Shown one piece after another: positions 18,994 to 32,047 of a stretch of DNA of 64,000 bases. The position numbers and the translations under genes are program-made. The notes below the pieces were generated by a model. It ran no database searches. It had not been told where the DNA came from and saw only the letters and a list, made by a program, of their open reading frames with translations. Numbering within the stretch: the first letter of the stretch is position 1; each line of letters begins with the position of its first letter. The stretch covers positions 434,001-498,000 of the forward strand of contig NZ_JAIWKS010000001.1 in the NCBI RefSeq assembly GCF_021271205.1, written 5' to 3'. Source of the stretch: Pseudomonas uvaldensis. Its GTDB lineage: Bacteria; Pseudomonadota; Gammaproteobacteria; Pseudomonadales; Pseudomonadaceae.

Positions 18994-19137
18994 ATTTTTC
19001 CCTTCTTTATCAAGCAGCTAGATCAGTGCTTCAAAAGGTTTTAGCATGCCCGAAGGGATTTGAACAGCCCGAGTATTGACAAATCTTTTATGTATCTGGC
19101 TATCCCTTTTTTGGTGCAGACACGAGAGCTCTTATGA

Positions 19138-19416
19138 CTATCGGCATATAACCAGCATTGTTCGGGTCAGGTACCCAGCAGGGTTGAAGCCCAAAGGATA
19201 CCAATCCTCATCCTTTGCATCGTCAGACCGGGTTATCACCTTATAACCCGCCCCTTCGCACTCCCTGGCAGCACGTTTATGGCATTTCTCCCACCCGGAA
19301 CCCAGTCCCGAGCAATCAATCTCAATGCCGCTGACGCCGCGCACTGCGTGTGTCTTAGCACTGGTAGAACACCCCACCAGCACCAGAACAACCAAGACTG
19401 GAAAAAGCTTCTTCAT
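19138..19416 (-). CDS. Small predicted outer-membrane lipoprotein of unknown function
   Basis: 92 aa. The signal peptide MKKLFPVLVVLVLVGC ends in a lipobox with Cys16; Ser at +2 suggests outer-membrane sorting. The mature part has two further cysteines in a CHKRAAREC arrangement and ends YLTRTMLVICR. ATG at 19414-19416 is chosen over the open upstream frame because AAGGAGTCGA lies directly before it. I do not recognise a functional family; it resembles short YecR-like lipoproteins in general layout only. Confidence 0.75.
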   Translation of the reverse strand: MKKLFPVLVVLVLVGCSTSAKTHAVRGVSGIEIDCSGLGSGWEKCHKRAARECEGAGYKVITRSDDAKDEDWYPLGFNPAGYLTRTMLVICR

Positions 19417-19590
19417 TCGACTCCTTGAGCCAAGAACCTGACCAATCATACGCGCCAGGCTCGGACCCACTCTTATAGATAATCGGCCCACCTGATAAAG
19501 AGACAATTTGAATCGGAGGTTGGTTTCGCGGTAACCGCACCGGCGAATCCCCCCCTGTACACCACGAAACGCAGAATATCCGCAGGCACA

Positions 19591-19620
19591 AAAAAGGGCG
19601 ACCGAAGTCGCCCTTTTTCT
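19591..19620 (-). terminator. Rho-independent terminator of rpsA (bidirectional)
   Basis: GGGCGAC and GTCGCCC form a stem around a 4-nt loop between 19596 and 19613, flanked by A-run and T-run on both sides, just past the rpsA stop. It can act on both strands. Confidence 0.88.
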
Positions 19621-19635
19621 ACAGAAACCCAGAAC

Positions 19636-21321
19636 TCAGTTCTGTTTTTCCATTTGCGCACGCAGCAGGTCACCCAGAGTGGTGGCCGGCGCATCCGGAG
19701 CTGGCTTGTCGCGCAGGCTCTGGATAGCTTCTTTCTCTTCTTCAACGTCTTTCGACTTGATCGAGAGCTGGATTACGCGGCTCTTGCGGTCAACGCTGAT
19801 GATCTTGGCTTCTACTTCTTCGCCTTCTTTCAGCACGTTGCGAGCGTCTTCAACGCGGTCACGGCTGATTTCGGAGGCTTTCAGAGTCGCTTCGATATCA
19901 TCGGCCAGAGTGATGATGGCGCCCTTGGCGTCAACTTCCTTCACAGTGCCCTTGACGATGGCGCCCTTGTCGTTTTCCGAGACGTATTCGGAGAACGGAT
20001 CGCTTTCCAGCTGCTTGATACCCAGGGAGATACGCTCGCGCTCTGGGTCAACCGACAGGATAACGGTGTCCAGCTCGTCACCCTTCTTGAAACGACGTAC
20101 AGCTTCTTCGCCCACTTCGTTCCAGGAGATGTCGGACAGGTGAACCAGACCGTCGATGCCGCCGTCCAGACCGATGAAGATACCGAAATCGGTGATCGAC
20201 TTGATGGTACCGGAGATCTTGTCGCCCTTGTTGAACTGGCCAGAGAAGTCTTCCCATGGGTTCGACTTGCACTGCTTGATGCCCAAGGAGATACGACGAC
20301 GCTCTTCGTCGATGTCCAGAACCATGACTTCCACTTCGTCGCCGACTTGTACGACTTTCGAAGGGTGGATGTTCTTGTTGGTCCAGTCCATTTCGGAAAC
20401 GTGTACCAGACCTTCAACGCCTTCTTCCAGCTCAGCGAAGCAGCCGTAGTCGGTCAGGTTGGTAACACGAGCGGTGACGCGGGTGCCTTCTGGGTAACGG
20501 GCTTTGATAGCGACCCATGGATCTTCACCCAGTTGCTTCAGACCCAGGGAAACACGATTGCGCTCGCGATCGTACTTCAGAACCTTGACATCGATCTCGT
20601 CGCCAACGTTGACGATTTCCGAAGGATGCTTGATACGCTTCCAGGCCATGTCGGTGATGTGCAGCAGGCCATCGACGCCACCCAGATCGACGAATGCGCC
20701 GTAATCGGTGAGGTTCTTGACGATACCTTTGACCTGCTGGCCTTCCTGCAGCGATTCCAGCAGAGCTTCACGCTCGGCGGAGTTCTCGGCTTCCAGGACA
20801 CTGCGACGGGAAACGACAACGTTGTTGCGCTTCTGGTCCAGCTTGATGACCTTGAATTCCAGCTCTTTGCCTTCCAGGTGCGTGGTGTCGCGCACTGGAC
20901 GGACGTCAACCAGGGAACCTGGCAGGAACGCACGGATGCCGTTAACGTCGACAGTGAAGCCGCCTTTAACCTTACCGTTGATAACGCCCTTGACCACTTC
21001 CTCAGCTGCGAAAGCCGCTTCCAGAACGATCCAGCATTCAGCGCGCTTGGCTTTCTCACGGGACAGCTTGGTTTCACCAAAGCCATCTTCAACCGAGTCC
21101 AGAGCAACGTGAACTTCGTCACCGACGTTGATGTTCAGCTCGCCAGCGTCATTGTAGAACTGTTCCAGCGGGATGAGGGCTTCAGACTTCAGGCCAGCGT
21201 GAACGGTTACCCAGCGAGCCTGGTAGTCGATATCAACGATAACACCGGTGATGATGGAGCCTGTCTGAAGGTTCAGGGTTTTCAGGCTTTCTTCAAAGAG
21301 TTCCGCAAAGCTTTCGCTCAT
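19636..21321 (-). CDS. rpsA: 30S ribosomal protein S1
   Basis: 561 aa with six S1 (OB-fold) repeats, visible as repeated blocks of the type G-x-V-x-x-x-x-D-Y-G-x-F-V-x-L followed by [18 protein letters not shown] and [10 protein letters not shown]. It binds mRNA 5' regions and delivers them to the 30S subunit. The start [15 protein letters not shown] follows AGGAATTAAA. A leader of about 120 bp separates it from cmk, as in other Gammaproteobacteria. Confidence 0.98.
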   Translation of the reverse strand: MSESFAELFEESLKTLNLQTGSIITGVIVDIDYQARWVTVHAGLKSEALIPLEQFYNDAGELNINVGDEVHVALDSVEDGFGETKLSREKAKRAECWIVLEAAFAAEEVVKGVINGKVKGGFTVDVNGIRAFLPGSLVDVRPVRDTTHLEGKELEFKVIKLDQKRNNVVVSRRSVLEAENSAEREALLESLQEGQQVKGIVKNLTDYGAFVDLGGVDGLLHITDMAWKRIKHPSEIVNVGDEIDVKVLKYDRERNRVSLGLKQLGEDPWVAIKARYPEGTRVTARVTNLTDYGCFAELEEGVEGLVHVSEMDWTNKNIHPSKVVQVGDEVEVMVLDIDEERRRISLGIKQCKSNPWEDFSGQFNKGDKISGTIKSITDFGIFIGLDGGIDGLVHLSDISWNEVGEEAVRRFKKGDELDTVILSVDPERERISLGIKQLESDPFSEYVSENDKGAIVKGTVKEVDAKGAIITLADDIEATLKASEISRDRVEDARNVLKEGEEVEAKIISVDRKSRVIQLSIKSKDVEEEKEAIQSLRDKPAPDAPATTLGDLLRAQMEKQN

Positions 21322-21390
21322 TTTAATTCCTGTTGATGGGGGCGAAGAATACGCCCGGCTCCACGCCCCAGACGACGTGGGTTAGTTTCA

Positions 21391-21430
21391 TATAAAAGAA
21401 GACCGCAGGACTATGACTGGTCCCCTGCGG
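21391..21430 (-). terminator. Hairpin in the cmk-rpsA gap, possible attenuator or weak terminator
   Basis: CCGCAGG (21403-21409) pairs with CCTGCGG (21424-21430); on the minus strand the stem is followed by TCTTCTTTTATA. This could partly stop cmk transcripts or mark the rpsA leader. Confidence 0.45.
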
Positions 21431-21440
21431 AGCTTCCTGG

Positions 21441-22130
21441 TCACCCGGCGATATCGCGAATAGCGATCTCGCTCATGATGCGTTGCAACACCTGATCGAT
21501 GGACAACTCCGTGGAGTCCAGCTGTATCGCATCGGCCGCCGGCTTGAGCGGGGCTACTGCGCGCTGGGTGTCACGCTCATCGCGCGCACGGATCTCATCT
21601 AGCAGACTCGACAGACTAACATCCTCGCCTTTGCCCTTCAACTGCAAATATCGGCGGCGAGCCCGCTCCTCCGCACTGGCGGTCAGGAAAATCTTCAATG
21701 GTGCGTCCGGAAACACCACCGTTCCCATGTCCCGCCCATCGGCCACCAACCCTGGCGCCTCCTGAAATGCACGTTGGCGCTGCAGCAAGGCCTCGCGCAC
21801 CGCTGGCAGCGCGGCAACCTGGGAAGCGCCGGCGCCGACACTCTCCGTACGGATGACATCGCTGACTTCGTCACCCTCCAGAATAATGCGTTGCAGCTGG
21901 CCCTCGGTGGCGGCAATGAACTGTACATCCAGATGAGCCGCCAGGGCCTTTAGCAGCTCTTCGTTGGTGAGATCCACGCCATGGTTGCCGGCCGCGAAAG
22001 CCAGCAATCGATACAGAGCCCCGGAATCGAGCAGGTTCCAGCCCAACTGCCGGGCCAGGATCCCGGCCACGGTGCCCTTGCCCGAACCGCTTGGGCCATC
22101 GATAGTGATGACCGGTGTCTTGATCTTCAC
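21441..22130 (-). CDS. cmk: Cytidylate kinase
   Basis: 229 aa from the GTG at 22128-22130, which gives [20 protein letters not shown] with the P-loop GPSGSGKGT. Other blocks are [23 protein letters not shown] and [12 protein letters not shown], all typical of Cmk, which phosphorylates CMP and dCMP. The start overlaps the TGA of tyrA-aroA by 4 bp (GTGA), so a longer in-frame start inside that gene is less likely. Confidence 0.95.
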   Translation of the reverse strand: MKIKTPVITIDGPSGSGKGTVAGILARQLGWNLLDSGALYRLLAFAAGNHGVDLTNEELLKALAAHLDVQFIAATEGQLQRIILEGDEVSDVIRTESVGAGASQVAALPAVREALLQRQRAFQEAPGLVADGRDMGTVVFPDAPLKIFLTASAEERARRRYLQLKGKGEDVSLSSLLDEIRARDERDTQRAVAPLKPAADAIQLDSTELSIDQVLQRIMSEIAIRDIAG

Positions 22131-24370
22131 GACTGCGCCTCTTGTGCTACTCGAATACCGACCTGCGCGCACAGCGCCAGGAAGTTCGGAAACGACGTCG
22201 CGACGTTGGCACAGTCATGGATGCGGATCGGTGCGCTGGCACGCAGGGACGCAACACTGAACGCCATGGCGATACGGTGGTCGCCATGCCCATGGACTTC
22301 GCCGCCGCCGATCTGGCCGCCATCGATGATGATGCCATCCGGGGTTGGTTCGCATTTGACGCCAAGCGCCAGCAAGCCATCCGCCATGACCTGGATACGG
22401 TCCGATTCCTTGACCCGCAGCTCTTCGGCGCCCGTCAATACGGTACGCCCTTCTGCACAAGCCGCCGCCACGAACAGCACCGGGAACTCGTCGATCGCCA
22501 GCGGAACCAGCGCCTCCGGAATCTCGATACCCTTGAGTTTAGCCGCTCTTACGCGAAGGTCCGCAACCGGTTCACCGCCGACCTCGCGCTGATTCTCCAG
22601 GGTGATGTCCGCGCCCATCAGGCGCAGGATGTCGATCACGCCGGTACGGGTCGGGTTGATCCCGACATGCTCGAGGACCAGGTCTGAACCTTCGGCGATT
22701 GACGCCGCCACCAGGAAGAACGCGGACGAGGAGATATCGCCAGGCACTTCGATGTGGGTCGCGGTCAATTGGCTGCCGGACTCGACCGAAGCCGTGGCGC
22801 CATTCACCGTGACCGGATAGCCGAAGCCGCGCAGCATGCGCTCGGTATGGTCGCGGGTCGGGGCCGGTTCGGTGACAGTGGTCTTGCCTTCGGCATAGAG
22901 ACCGGCCAATAGCAGGCAGGACTTCACCTGGGCGCTGGCCATCGGCATGGTATAGGTCAAACCCTTGAGCTTGTGGCCACCACGAATGGTCATCGGCGGA
23001 CGACCGTCGGCTGCGGTCTCGATGACAGCGCCCATTTCGCGCAAAGGATTGGCGACGCGATTCATCGGACGCTTGGACAGCGACGCATCACCGGTCAGGA
23101 CACTGTCAAAGTCCTGGGCCGCCAGCAGGCCGGACAACAGGCGCATCGAAGTACCGGAGTTGCCCAGGTAGATCGGACCCGGTGCAGGCTTGAGGCCATG
23201 CAGGCCAACGCCATGGATGGTCACGCGGCCGTGGTGCGGCCCCTCGATGACCACGCCCATGTCGCGAAACGCTTGCAGCGTCGCCAGGGCATCTTCGCCC
23301 TCAAGGAAGCCTTCCACCTCGGTCACACCTTCAGCCAGGGAGCCGAGCATGATCGAGCGGTGGGAAATCGATTTATCACCCGGTACACGAATACGCCCGC
23401 TCAGGGAGCCACCAGGTTGTGCCAGGAAAATCAGATCGTTGGAATTCATAGCGTCCACATAGGCCCGACGGGCCAGGATTTTACTGAAATGCTCGCGGGC
23501 TACCCTGGCGCGTGTGAAAACGCCCAGCAATTGGTGCCCGTCCCCTGCATCGACCGCGTCGCGCAAGGCGTCGAGGTCGCTGCGAAATGTATCGAGTGTG
23601 CGCAGGACAGCTTCGCGGTTGGCGAGGAAGATGTCGTGCCACATGACCGGGTCGCTACCCGCGATTCTCGTGAAATCGCGGAAACCGCCGGCAGCGTAAC
23701 GGAAGATCTCAAGATTTTCATTGCGTTTGGCCAATGAATCCACCAGGCCGAACGCCAACAGGTGTGGCAAATGGCTGGTGGCGGCCAGTACTTCATCGTG
23801 ACGCTCGACTTGCATGTGCTCGACATCGGCACCCAGTTCACGCCACAAACGGTCTACGACCCCCAACGCGGCCGGATCGGTCTGGTCCAGCGGCGTCAAT
23901 ATGACCTTGTGGCGACGAAACAGCTCGGCATTGGAAGCTTCCACCCCGCTCTGCTCGGAACCGGCAATTGGGTGGCCGGGCACGAAACGCGTCGGCATTC
24001 CACCGAAAGCTTCGGTGGCTGCGCGCACGACGTTGCCTTTGGCACTGCCGACATCAGTCAGGATCGCCTGCCCAAGTTCCATGGTCGCCAGGCGTGCCAG
24101 TAGTTTTTCCATGGCCAGGATCGGCACTGCCAGCTGGATCACGTCCGCGCCCTGGCAAGCGATGGCCAGGTCATCCTCGCAACGGTCCACTACCCCTAGC
24201 TCCACCGCCAGCTTGCGCGACTGCGGATCCAGGTCGACACCGACCACCTCACGACACAGGCCGCTTTCACGCAGGCCCTTGGCAAACGAACCACCGATCA
24301 GCCCAAGGCCGATCACCACCAGGCGACCGATCATAGGGACGGCAGGTTGCAGTGAAGTGACATCAACCAC
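22127..24370 (-). CDS. Bifunctional prephenate dehydrogenase / 3-phosphoshikimate 1-carboxyvinyltransferase (TyrA-AroA fusion)
   Basis: 747 aa with two enzymes. Residues 1-300 are Tyr[18 protein letters not shown] (NAD site), [16 protein letters not shown] and [15 protein letters not shown] motifs. Residues 310-745 are AroA (EPSP synthase): [39 protein letters not shown] and the C-terminal KESDRI block with GDHRIAM. It serves tyrosine synthesis and the shikimate pathway. The start is GTG at 24368-24370 and overlaps the hisC stop by 8 bp. The fusion is the normal Pseudomonas form. Confidence 0.95.
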   Translation of the reverse strand: MVDVTSLQPAVPMIGRLVVIGLGLIGGSFAKGLRESGLCREVVGVDLDPQSRKLAVELGVVDRCEDDLAIACQGADVIQLAVPILAMEKLLARLATMELGQAILTDVGSAKGNVVRAATEAFGGMPTRFVPGHPIAGSEQSGVEASNAELFRRHKVILTPLDQTDPAALGVVDRLWRELGADVEHMQVERHDEVLAATSHLPHLLAFGLVDSLAKRNENLEIFRYAAGGFRDFTRIAGSDPVMWHDIFLANREAVLRTLDTFRSDLDALRDAVDAGDGHQLLGVFTRARVAREHFSKILARRAYVDAMNSNDLIFLAQPGGSLSGRIRVPGDKSISHRSIMLGSLAEGVTEVEGFLEGEDALATLQAFRDMGVVIEGPHHGRVTIHGVGLHGLKPAPGPIYLGNSGTSMRLLSGLLAAQDFDSVLTGDASLSKRPMNRVANPLREMGAVIETAADGRPPMTIRGGHKLKGLTYTMPMASAQVKSCLLLAGLYAEGKTTVTEPAPTRDHTERMLRGFGYPVTVNGATASVESGSQLTATHIEVPGDISSSAFFLVAASIAEGSDLVLEHVGINPTRTGVIDILRLMGADITLENQREVGGEPVADLRVRAAKLKGIEIPEALVPLAIDEFPVLFVAAACAEGRTVLTGAEELRVKESDRIQVMADGLLALGVKCEPTPDGIIIDGGQIGGGEVHGHGDHRIAMAFSVASLRASAPIRIHDCANVATSFPNFLALCAQVGIRVAQEAQS

Positions 24371-25475
24371 GTGCCAGGACCTTGCTCAGCGCCTCGAGGA
24401 AACGGCTGTTTTCCGCTGGCAGACCAATCGTGACGCGCAGGTGGTTCGGCATGCCATAGTTGGCCACCGGACGGACGATCACGCCCTCGCGCAGCAAGCC
24501 CTGGAACACTGGCGCGGCAACACGACCAACGTCAACGCAAATGAAATTCCCCTTGGACGGAATCCAGCTGAGGCCCAACTCACGGAACCCGGCCTCCAGT
24601 TGCCCCATGCCCGCCTCGTTCAAGCGTCGGCTTTCGGCCAGGTAGGCCTCATCCTGCAACGCCGCACAGGCACCGGCCAAGGCCAGGCTGTTGACGTTGA
24701 ATGGCTGACGCACCCGGTTCAGCACGTCGGCCACCACCGCAGTGGACAAGCCATAACCGACCCGTAGCGACGCCAGACCATAGGCCTTGGAGAAGGTGCG
24801 CGAGACCAGCAGGTTCGGGTAGGCCGCGAGGAAATCCAGGCCATCCGGCAAGTCGCTGCCTTCGGCGTATTCGATATAGGCCTCGTCCAGCACCACCAGC
24901 ACATGCTCGGGTACGTCCTGGAGGAAATCGTCCAGGGCCTGGGCATCGAACCAGGTGCCGGTCGGATTGTTCGGGTTGGCGATGAATACCACTCGGGTGT
25001 TGGCATCGATGGCTGCCAGCATCGCCGGGAGATCATGCCCCCAATCCTTGGCCGGCACCACGTGGGCGTCGGCACCGACGGCCTGGGTGGCAATCGGGTA
25101 GACCGCAAAGGCGTGCTCACTGAAAACGGCATTGAGGCCCGGCGCCAGGTAGGCACGCGCCACCAGTTCGAGGATATCGTTGGAACCATTGCCCAACGTC
25201 ACCTGGCTCAATTCAACACCGCAACATTCGGCCAGCAGGCTTTTCAATGCAAAGCCGTTGCCATCGGGATACCGGGTCAGCTCGGTCAATGCGCTGCGGA
25301 TTGCCTCAAGCGCCTTGGGGCTCGCTCCCAGCGGATTTTCGTTGCTCGCCAACTTGACGATGCTTGCCGGGTCCAGATCCAGCTCGCGAGCCAGTTCATC
25401 CACAGGCTTGCCCGGAACGTAAGGCGACAGTTGTTGCACGCCTGGCTGAGCCAGCGCGAGGAAGTTGCCACTCAT
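24363..25475 (-). CDS. hisC: Histidinol-phosphate aminotransferase (HisC2 type)
   Basis: 370 aa class I/II aminotransferase: KLASNENPLG near residues 41-50, VVLDEAYIEYA with the PLP-contacting Asp/Tyr and VSRTFSKAYGLASLRVGYG with the PLP lysine. In Pseudomonas this paralogue sits in the aromatic operon and is thought also to act on aromatic keto acids. GGGCGGATAGCAA precedes the ATG; pheA ends 13 bp upstream. Confidence 0.92.
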   Translation of the reverse strand: MSGNFLALAQPGVQQLSPYVPGKPVDELARELDLDPASIVKLASNENPLGASPKALEAIRSALTELTRYPDGNGFALKSLLAECCGVELSQVTLGNGSNDILELVARAYLAPGLNAVFSEHAFAVYPIATQAVGADAHVVPAKDWGHDLPAMLAAIDANTRVVFIANPNNPTGTWFDAQALDDFLQDVPEHVLVVLDEAYIEYAEGSDLPDGLDFLAAYPNLLVSRTFSKAYGLASLRVGYGLSTAVVADVLNRVRQPFNVNSLALAGACAALQDEAYLAESRRLNEAGMGQLEAGFRELGLSWIPSKGNFICVDVGRVAAPVFQGLLREGVIVRPVANYGMPNHLRVTIGLPAENSRFLEALSKVLARG

Positions 25476-25488
25476 TTGCTATCCGCCC

Positions 25489-26583
25489 TTAAAGAACTGC
25501 CTTGGGGTAGGAACCCAGCACCTTGAGTGCCACTGCTTCCTGACTGATTTTCTCCAGCACACCTTTTACCAGCGGATCGCGGTGATGGCCGACGAAATCG
25601 ATAAAGAACACATAGGTCCATTTACCGCTGCGCGAAGGACGGGTCTCAATCCGGGTCAGGTCGATACCGTTATCGTGGAACGGGACCAGCAATTCGTGAA
25701 GCGCGCCGGGCTTGTTGCTCATGGAGACGATAATCGAGGTCTTGTCGTCGCCGGTCGGAGGCACTTCCTGATTGCCGATCATCAGGAACCGCGTGGAATT
25801 GTCCGGACGGTCCTCGATCTTTTCGGCCAATCGGGTCAAGCCGTAGAGGCCCGCCGCCATATCCCCGGCGATCGCGGCGGAATTCCACTCGCCCTTCACC
25901 CGCTTGGCCGCTTCGGCGTTACTCGACACCGCCACGCGCTCCACATTCGGGTAATGGGCATCCAGCCACTTGCGGCACTGGGCCAGGGACTGGGCATGGG
26001 AATAGATCCGGCTGATGCTGTCGGTCTTGGTGTTCTCGCCCACCAGCAAATGATGGTGAATACGCAGCTCGACTTCACCACAGATCACCATGTCGTGCTC
26101 GAGGAAGCTGTCCAGCGTGTGGTTGACCGCACCTTCGGTGGAGTTTTCCACCGGCACCACACCGAAATTCACCGCACCGGCCGCCACTTCGCGGAACACT
26201 TCGTCGATGGCCGCCATTGGCTTGCTGATCACCGCGTGACCAAAGTGCTTCAAGGCGGCGGCCTGGGTAAACGTGCCTTCCGGCCCCAGGTAGGCGACTT
26301 TCAGCGGTTGCTCGAGGGCCAGGCACGAGGACATGACTTCACGGAACAGCCGTGCCATTTCTTCGTTGCTCAGCGGCCCCTTGTTGCGCTCCATGACCCG
26401 CTTGAGCACCTGGGCCTCACGCTCTGGGCGATAGAACACCGGCGTCTCGCCTTCGGCCAGGGACGCCATTTTTACCCGGGCAACTTCCTGGGCGCAGCGC
26501 GCGCGCTCACTGATCAACTCCAGGACCTTTTCATCCAGGGCGTCGATGCGCAGGCGCAGCGCCTTGAGTTCTTGCTCTGACAT
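25489..26583 (-). CDS. pheA: Chorismate mutase / prephenate dehydratase (P-protein)
   Basis: 364 aa with three domains: chorismate mutase (1-90, MSEQELKALRLRIDALDEKV), prephenate dehydratase (about 95-275, VAYLGPEGTFTQAA, PVENSTEGAVNHTLD, NSTRFLMIG with the Thr-Arg-Phe motif) and an ACT regulatory domain (about 285-360, PGALHELL and ETRPSR for phenylalanine feedback). The ATG at 26581-26583 overlaps the serC TGA by 1 bp. It makes phenylpyruvate for phenylalanine. Confidence 0.97.
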   Translation of the reverse strand: MSEQELKALRLRIDALDEKVLELISERARCAQEVARVKMASLAEGETPVFYRPEREAQVLKRVMERNKGPLSNEEMARLFREVMSSCLALEQPLKVAYLGPEGTFTQAAALKHFGHAVISKPMAAIDEVFREVAAGAVNFGVVPVENSTEGAVNHTLDSFLEHDMVICGEVELRIHHHLLVGENTKTDSISRIYSHAQSLAQCRKWLDAHYPNVERVAVSSNAEAAKRVKGEWNSAAIAGDMAAGLYGLTRLAEKIEDRPDNSTRFLMIGNQEVPPTGDDKTSIIVSMSNKPGALHELLVPFHDNGIDLTRIETRPSRSGKWTYVFFIDFVGHHRDPLVKGVLEKISQEAVALKVLGSYPKAVL

Positions 26584-27668
26584 CAGCCGTGTTCCTTCTC
26601 GAACTCCGCCATGTAGGCCACCAGCGCATTGACAGCGTCGATGTCCACGGCGTTGTAGATCGAAGCGCGCATGCCGCCCACCGAGCGATGCCCCTTGAGA
26701 TTCAGCAGGCCGCGTTCGTCGGCACCGGCCAGGAACGGCTTGTCCAGACGGTCGTCGGCCAGGCGGAACGGCACGTTCATCCACGAACGGTCGGTCTTGT
26801 TGATCGGGTTGCTGTAGAGGTCGCTGGCATCGATGAAGTCATAGAGGGTGCGCTGCTTCACTTCGTTGAGCTTGCCGATGGCCTCGACGCCACCCTGCTC
26901 TTTCAGCCACTCGAATACCAGGCCGGACAGGTACCAGGCCAGGGTCGGCGGGGTGTTGTACATCGAGCCGTTGTCGGCCGCGACCTTGTAGTTGAGCATG
27001 GTCGGGCACAGGGAGCGGGCGCGACCCAACAGGTCTTCACGGATGATGGCGACCAGGATGCCGCTCGGGCCGATGTTCTTCTGGGCTCCGGCATAGATCA
27101 TGCCGAAGCGGGAGACATCCACAGGGCGCGAAAGAATGTCCGAGGACATGTCGGCCACGAGCGGCACGTCGCCGGTTTCCGGGATCCAGTTGAATTCCAG
27201 GCCGCCGATGGTTTCGTTTGGCGCGTAGTGAACATAGGCCGCGTCCTTGGACAGGTTCCATTCATTCTGGCCAGGAATGGCGAAGTAGTCGTAGGGCTTG
27301 GCGGTGCCGGCAATATTGATGCGGCCGTAGCGCGAAGCCTCTTCGATGGCCTTCTGCGACCAGATGCCGGTGTCGATGTAGTCGGCGTGGCCGTTTTCCG
27401 GCAGCAGGTTCAGCGGAATCTGGGCAAATTGCTGGCTGGCGCCGCCTTGCAGGAACAGCACCTTGTAGTTGGACGGGATGTTCAGCAGATCACGCAGGTC
27501 CTGCTCGGCCTTGGTGGCAATGGACACGAACTCATCGCTGCGATGGCTCATTTCCATGACGGACAGGCCCTTGCCATGCCAGTCGAGAAGTTCACCCTGG
27601 GCGCGCTTCAGGACCGCTTCAGGAAGCGCCGCCGGGCCGGCACAGAAGTTATAGGCTCTCTTGCTCAC
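26583..27668 (-). CDS. serC: Phosphoserine aminotransferase
   Basis: 361 aa from a GTG start (27666-27668), giving the conserved N-terminus SKRAYNFCAGPAALPE; this is the usual Pseudomonas length. The class V aminotransferase motifs are VLFLQGGASQQFAQIP, DMSSDILSRP and YAGAQKNIGPSG with the PLP lysine. It acts in serine and pyridoxine synthesis. A longer frame from ATG 27701 exists but adds a non-conserved tail. Confidence 0.95.
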   Translation of the reverse strand: MSKRAYNFCAGPAALPEAVLKRAQGELLDWHGKGLSVMEMSHRSDEFVSIATKAEQDLRDLLNIPSNYKVLFLQGGASQQFAQIPLNLLPENGHADYIDTGIWSQKAIEEASRYGRINIAGTAKPYDYFAIPGQNEWNLSKDAAYVHYAPNETIGGLEFNWIPETGDVPLVADMSSDILSRPVDVSRFGMIYAGAQKNIGPSGILVAIIREDLLGRARSLCPTMLNYKVAADNGSMYNTPPTLAWYLSGLVFEWLKEQGGVEAIGKLNEVKQRTLYDFIDASDLYSNPINKTDRSWMNVPFRLADDRLDKPFLAGADERGLLNLKGHRSVGGMRASIYNAVDIDAVNALVAYMAEFEKEHG

Positions 27669-27726
27669 ATCCAATCTCGCTCTGATCTGGTGGTCACACA
27701 TTAATACGGTGTCAGCGAGTGCTCAC

Positions 27727-27748
27727 TGTGGGAGCAAGGCTCGCTTAC
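27727..27748. repeat. Degenerate REP-like element
   Basis: TGTGGGAGCAAGGCTCGCTT upstream of serC resembles half of the Pseudomonas REP palindrome seen elsewhere in this window, but the central stem is shortened. Confidence 0.5.
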
Positions 27749-27782
27749 ACAGTTATGCAGTGTCGCAAATTTTCAAAAGGGA

Positions 27783-27816
27783 TAAACAACAAGGGGGCGA
27801 ATCTTCATCCGCCCCC
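27783..27816 (-). terminator. Rho-independent terminator of gyrA
   Basis: GGGGGCG (27793-27799) pairs with CGCCCCC (27810-27816) around a 10-nt loop; on the minus strand the stem is followed by TTGTTGTTT, starting 11 bp after the gyrA stop. Confidence 0.85.
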
Positions 27817-27827
27817 TGCGTGTCTGC

Positions 27828-30491
<2,664 letters not shown>

Positions 30492-30863
30492 GAGAAGCCT
30501 GATTCCTTTTTCTGGTGAAACCCCGTGCGTCCAGATGGGACGAACGAAGCTCGCCGCTGCAGAACAAGTGCCATGCAACGACTTACGACAAATCAACGAG
30601 TTATGCCATGGATCTGCGCAGTAGAGACTGCCTCGCAAGGCAGCCCTGGAAACCGCCGGATGTTATCACAAGAGCCGCCACGCACCTATCCCCCAGATGC
30701 GCATGGTGAGTAGTTAGTTGACCGATGACAGGCTGATATCGGAGCAGAGGCGCTTAGAGGCTTGCCGGATGCAGAATGGTGGGGTGGTTCTGGCTATTCC
30801 ACTGACTTTAAGGGCCCTATCGCGAGCAGGCTCGCAATAGCGGCTTTTTGGTCAACCCTGATA
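30492..30863. other. Intergenic region upstream of gyrA and 3' of mtnA
   Basis: 372 bp without a gene. It must hold the gyrA promoter, but no box pair is convincing by eye. The distal part contains the REP element listed separately. Confidence 0.5.
30818..30840. repeat. REP element (GCGAGC-AGG-CTCGC palindrome)
   Basis: TATCGCGAGCAGGCTCGCAATA just 3' of mtnA has the perfect palindromic core GCGAGC AGG CTCGC of Pseudomonas REP sequences, about 24 bp past the mtnA stop. Confidence 0.8.
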
Positions 30864-31940
30864 TCAATGCAACCGCTTGCGACACATCAACTGCGCCAGT
30901 TTCGCGGTATCCGGGCGCTCGACGATGCCCTTTTCCGTGATGATGGCGTCGATCAGGTCTGCCGGCGTCACGTCGAATACCGGATTGAAGGCATCCGCCT
31001 GCGCGCCCACCCGCTTGCCGCCGACTTCCAACAGTTCGCACCCATCGCGCTCCTCGATGGGAATGTCCTCGCCACTGGCCAGGCTCATGTCGATGGTCGA
31101 ACTCGGCGCCACCACCATGAAGCGCACGCCGTGGTGCATGGCGCAGACCGCCAGTTGGTAAGTGCCGATCTTGTTCGCCACGTCACCATTGGCGGCGATG
31201 CGATCGGCACCGACGATCACCCAGGTCACGCCCTTGGTTTTCATGATGTGGGCGGCCGCGGAGTCTGCGTTGAGGGTTACCGGGATGCCTTCGTTGAGCA
31301 ATTCCCAGGCGGTCAGGCGCGAACCCTGCAGCCACGGACGGGTTTCGCCGACATAGACGCGCTCGACCATGCCTTCGAGAAACGCGCCACGGATCACGCC
31401 CAGGGCCGTACCGAAACCACCGGTAGCCAGGCCGCCCGTGTTGCAGTGAGTGAGGATGGCCTGGGCATTGCCCTGGTGCCTGCGAATCAGATCGACACCG
31501 AGCTGGGCCATGGTCAGGTTGGCTTCGCGGTCGCTTTCATGGATAGCCATGGCCTCGGCTTCGAGCGCCGCCAGCGGCTCGACATGCTCCTTCAGACGCG
31601 CCAGCCGGTCGCGCATCCGGTCCAGGGCCCAGAACAGATTCACCGCTGTCGGCCGGGATTCGGCCAGCAGCGCAAAGTCGGTTTCCAGCGCGACCCGCCA
31701 TTCACCGCCTTCGGCAAATCGCGCGCGAGCGGCCAACACCACGCCATAGGCCGCACTGATGCCGATAGCCGGCGCACCGCGCACCACCATCGAACGGATG
31801 GCTTCGGCCACGCCGGCCGCACTGTCATAGGCAATCCAGCGTTCCTCGAACGGCAAAAGACGCTGATCCAGCAAGTGCAGGTAGCCATTGCGCCAGTCGA
31901 TGGCCTTCACCTTCTCAGCTGCCAACAGACGATCGCGCAT
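30864..31940 (-). CDS. mtnA: S-methyl-5-thioribose-1-phosphate isomerase
   Basis: 358 aa eIF2B-like isomerase. It contains [28 protein letters not shown] with the catalytic cysteine and [19 protein letters not shown] with the catalytic aspartate. It isomerises MTR-1-P to methylthioribulose-1-P in methionine salvage. It is divergent from the mtaD-type deaminase, with a 107-bp promoter region between them. Confidence 0.95.
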   Translation of the reverse strand: MRDRLLAAEKVKAIDWRNGYLHLLDQRLLPFEERWIAYDSAAGVAEAIRSMVVRGAPAIGISAAYGVVLAARARFAEGGEWRVALETDFALLAESRPTAVNLFWALDRMRDRLARLKEHVEPLAALEAEAMAIHESDREANLTMAQLGVDLIRRHQGNAQAILTHCNTGGLATGGFGTALGVIRGAFLEGMVERVYVGETRPWLQGSRLTAWELLNEGIPVTLNADSAAAHIMKTKGVTWVIVGADRIAANGDVANKIGTYQLAVCAMHHGVRFMVVAPSSTIDMSLASGEDIPIEERDGCELLEVGGKRVGAQADAFNPVFDVTPADLIDAIITEKGIVERPDTAKLAQLMCRKRLH

Positions 31941-32047
31941 CCCTCACCCCGCACTCATGAACAAAAGCCGCCGATTATAGCGATCCCTCCGCGAAGACGC
32001 TCGGGTATACTTCGCCATCCTTATATATCCGATGGAACCGACCCACG

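Noticed and set aside
19076..19104. TTGACA followed by a weak -10 on the plus strand
   Set aside because: It points towards the 3' end of the lipoprotein gene on the other strand with no gene to drive and the -10 box is poor.
19654..21336. 560-aa open frame on the plus strand opposite rpsA
   Set aside because: It mirrors the rpsA codons exactly; rpsA has full S1 repeats and ribosome site while this frame has no recognisable domain.
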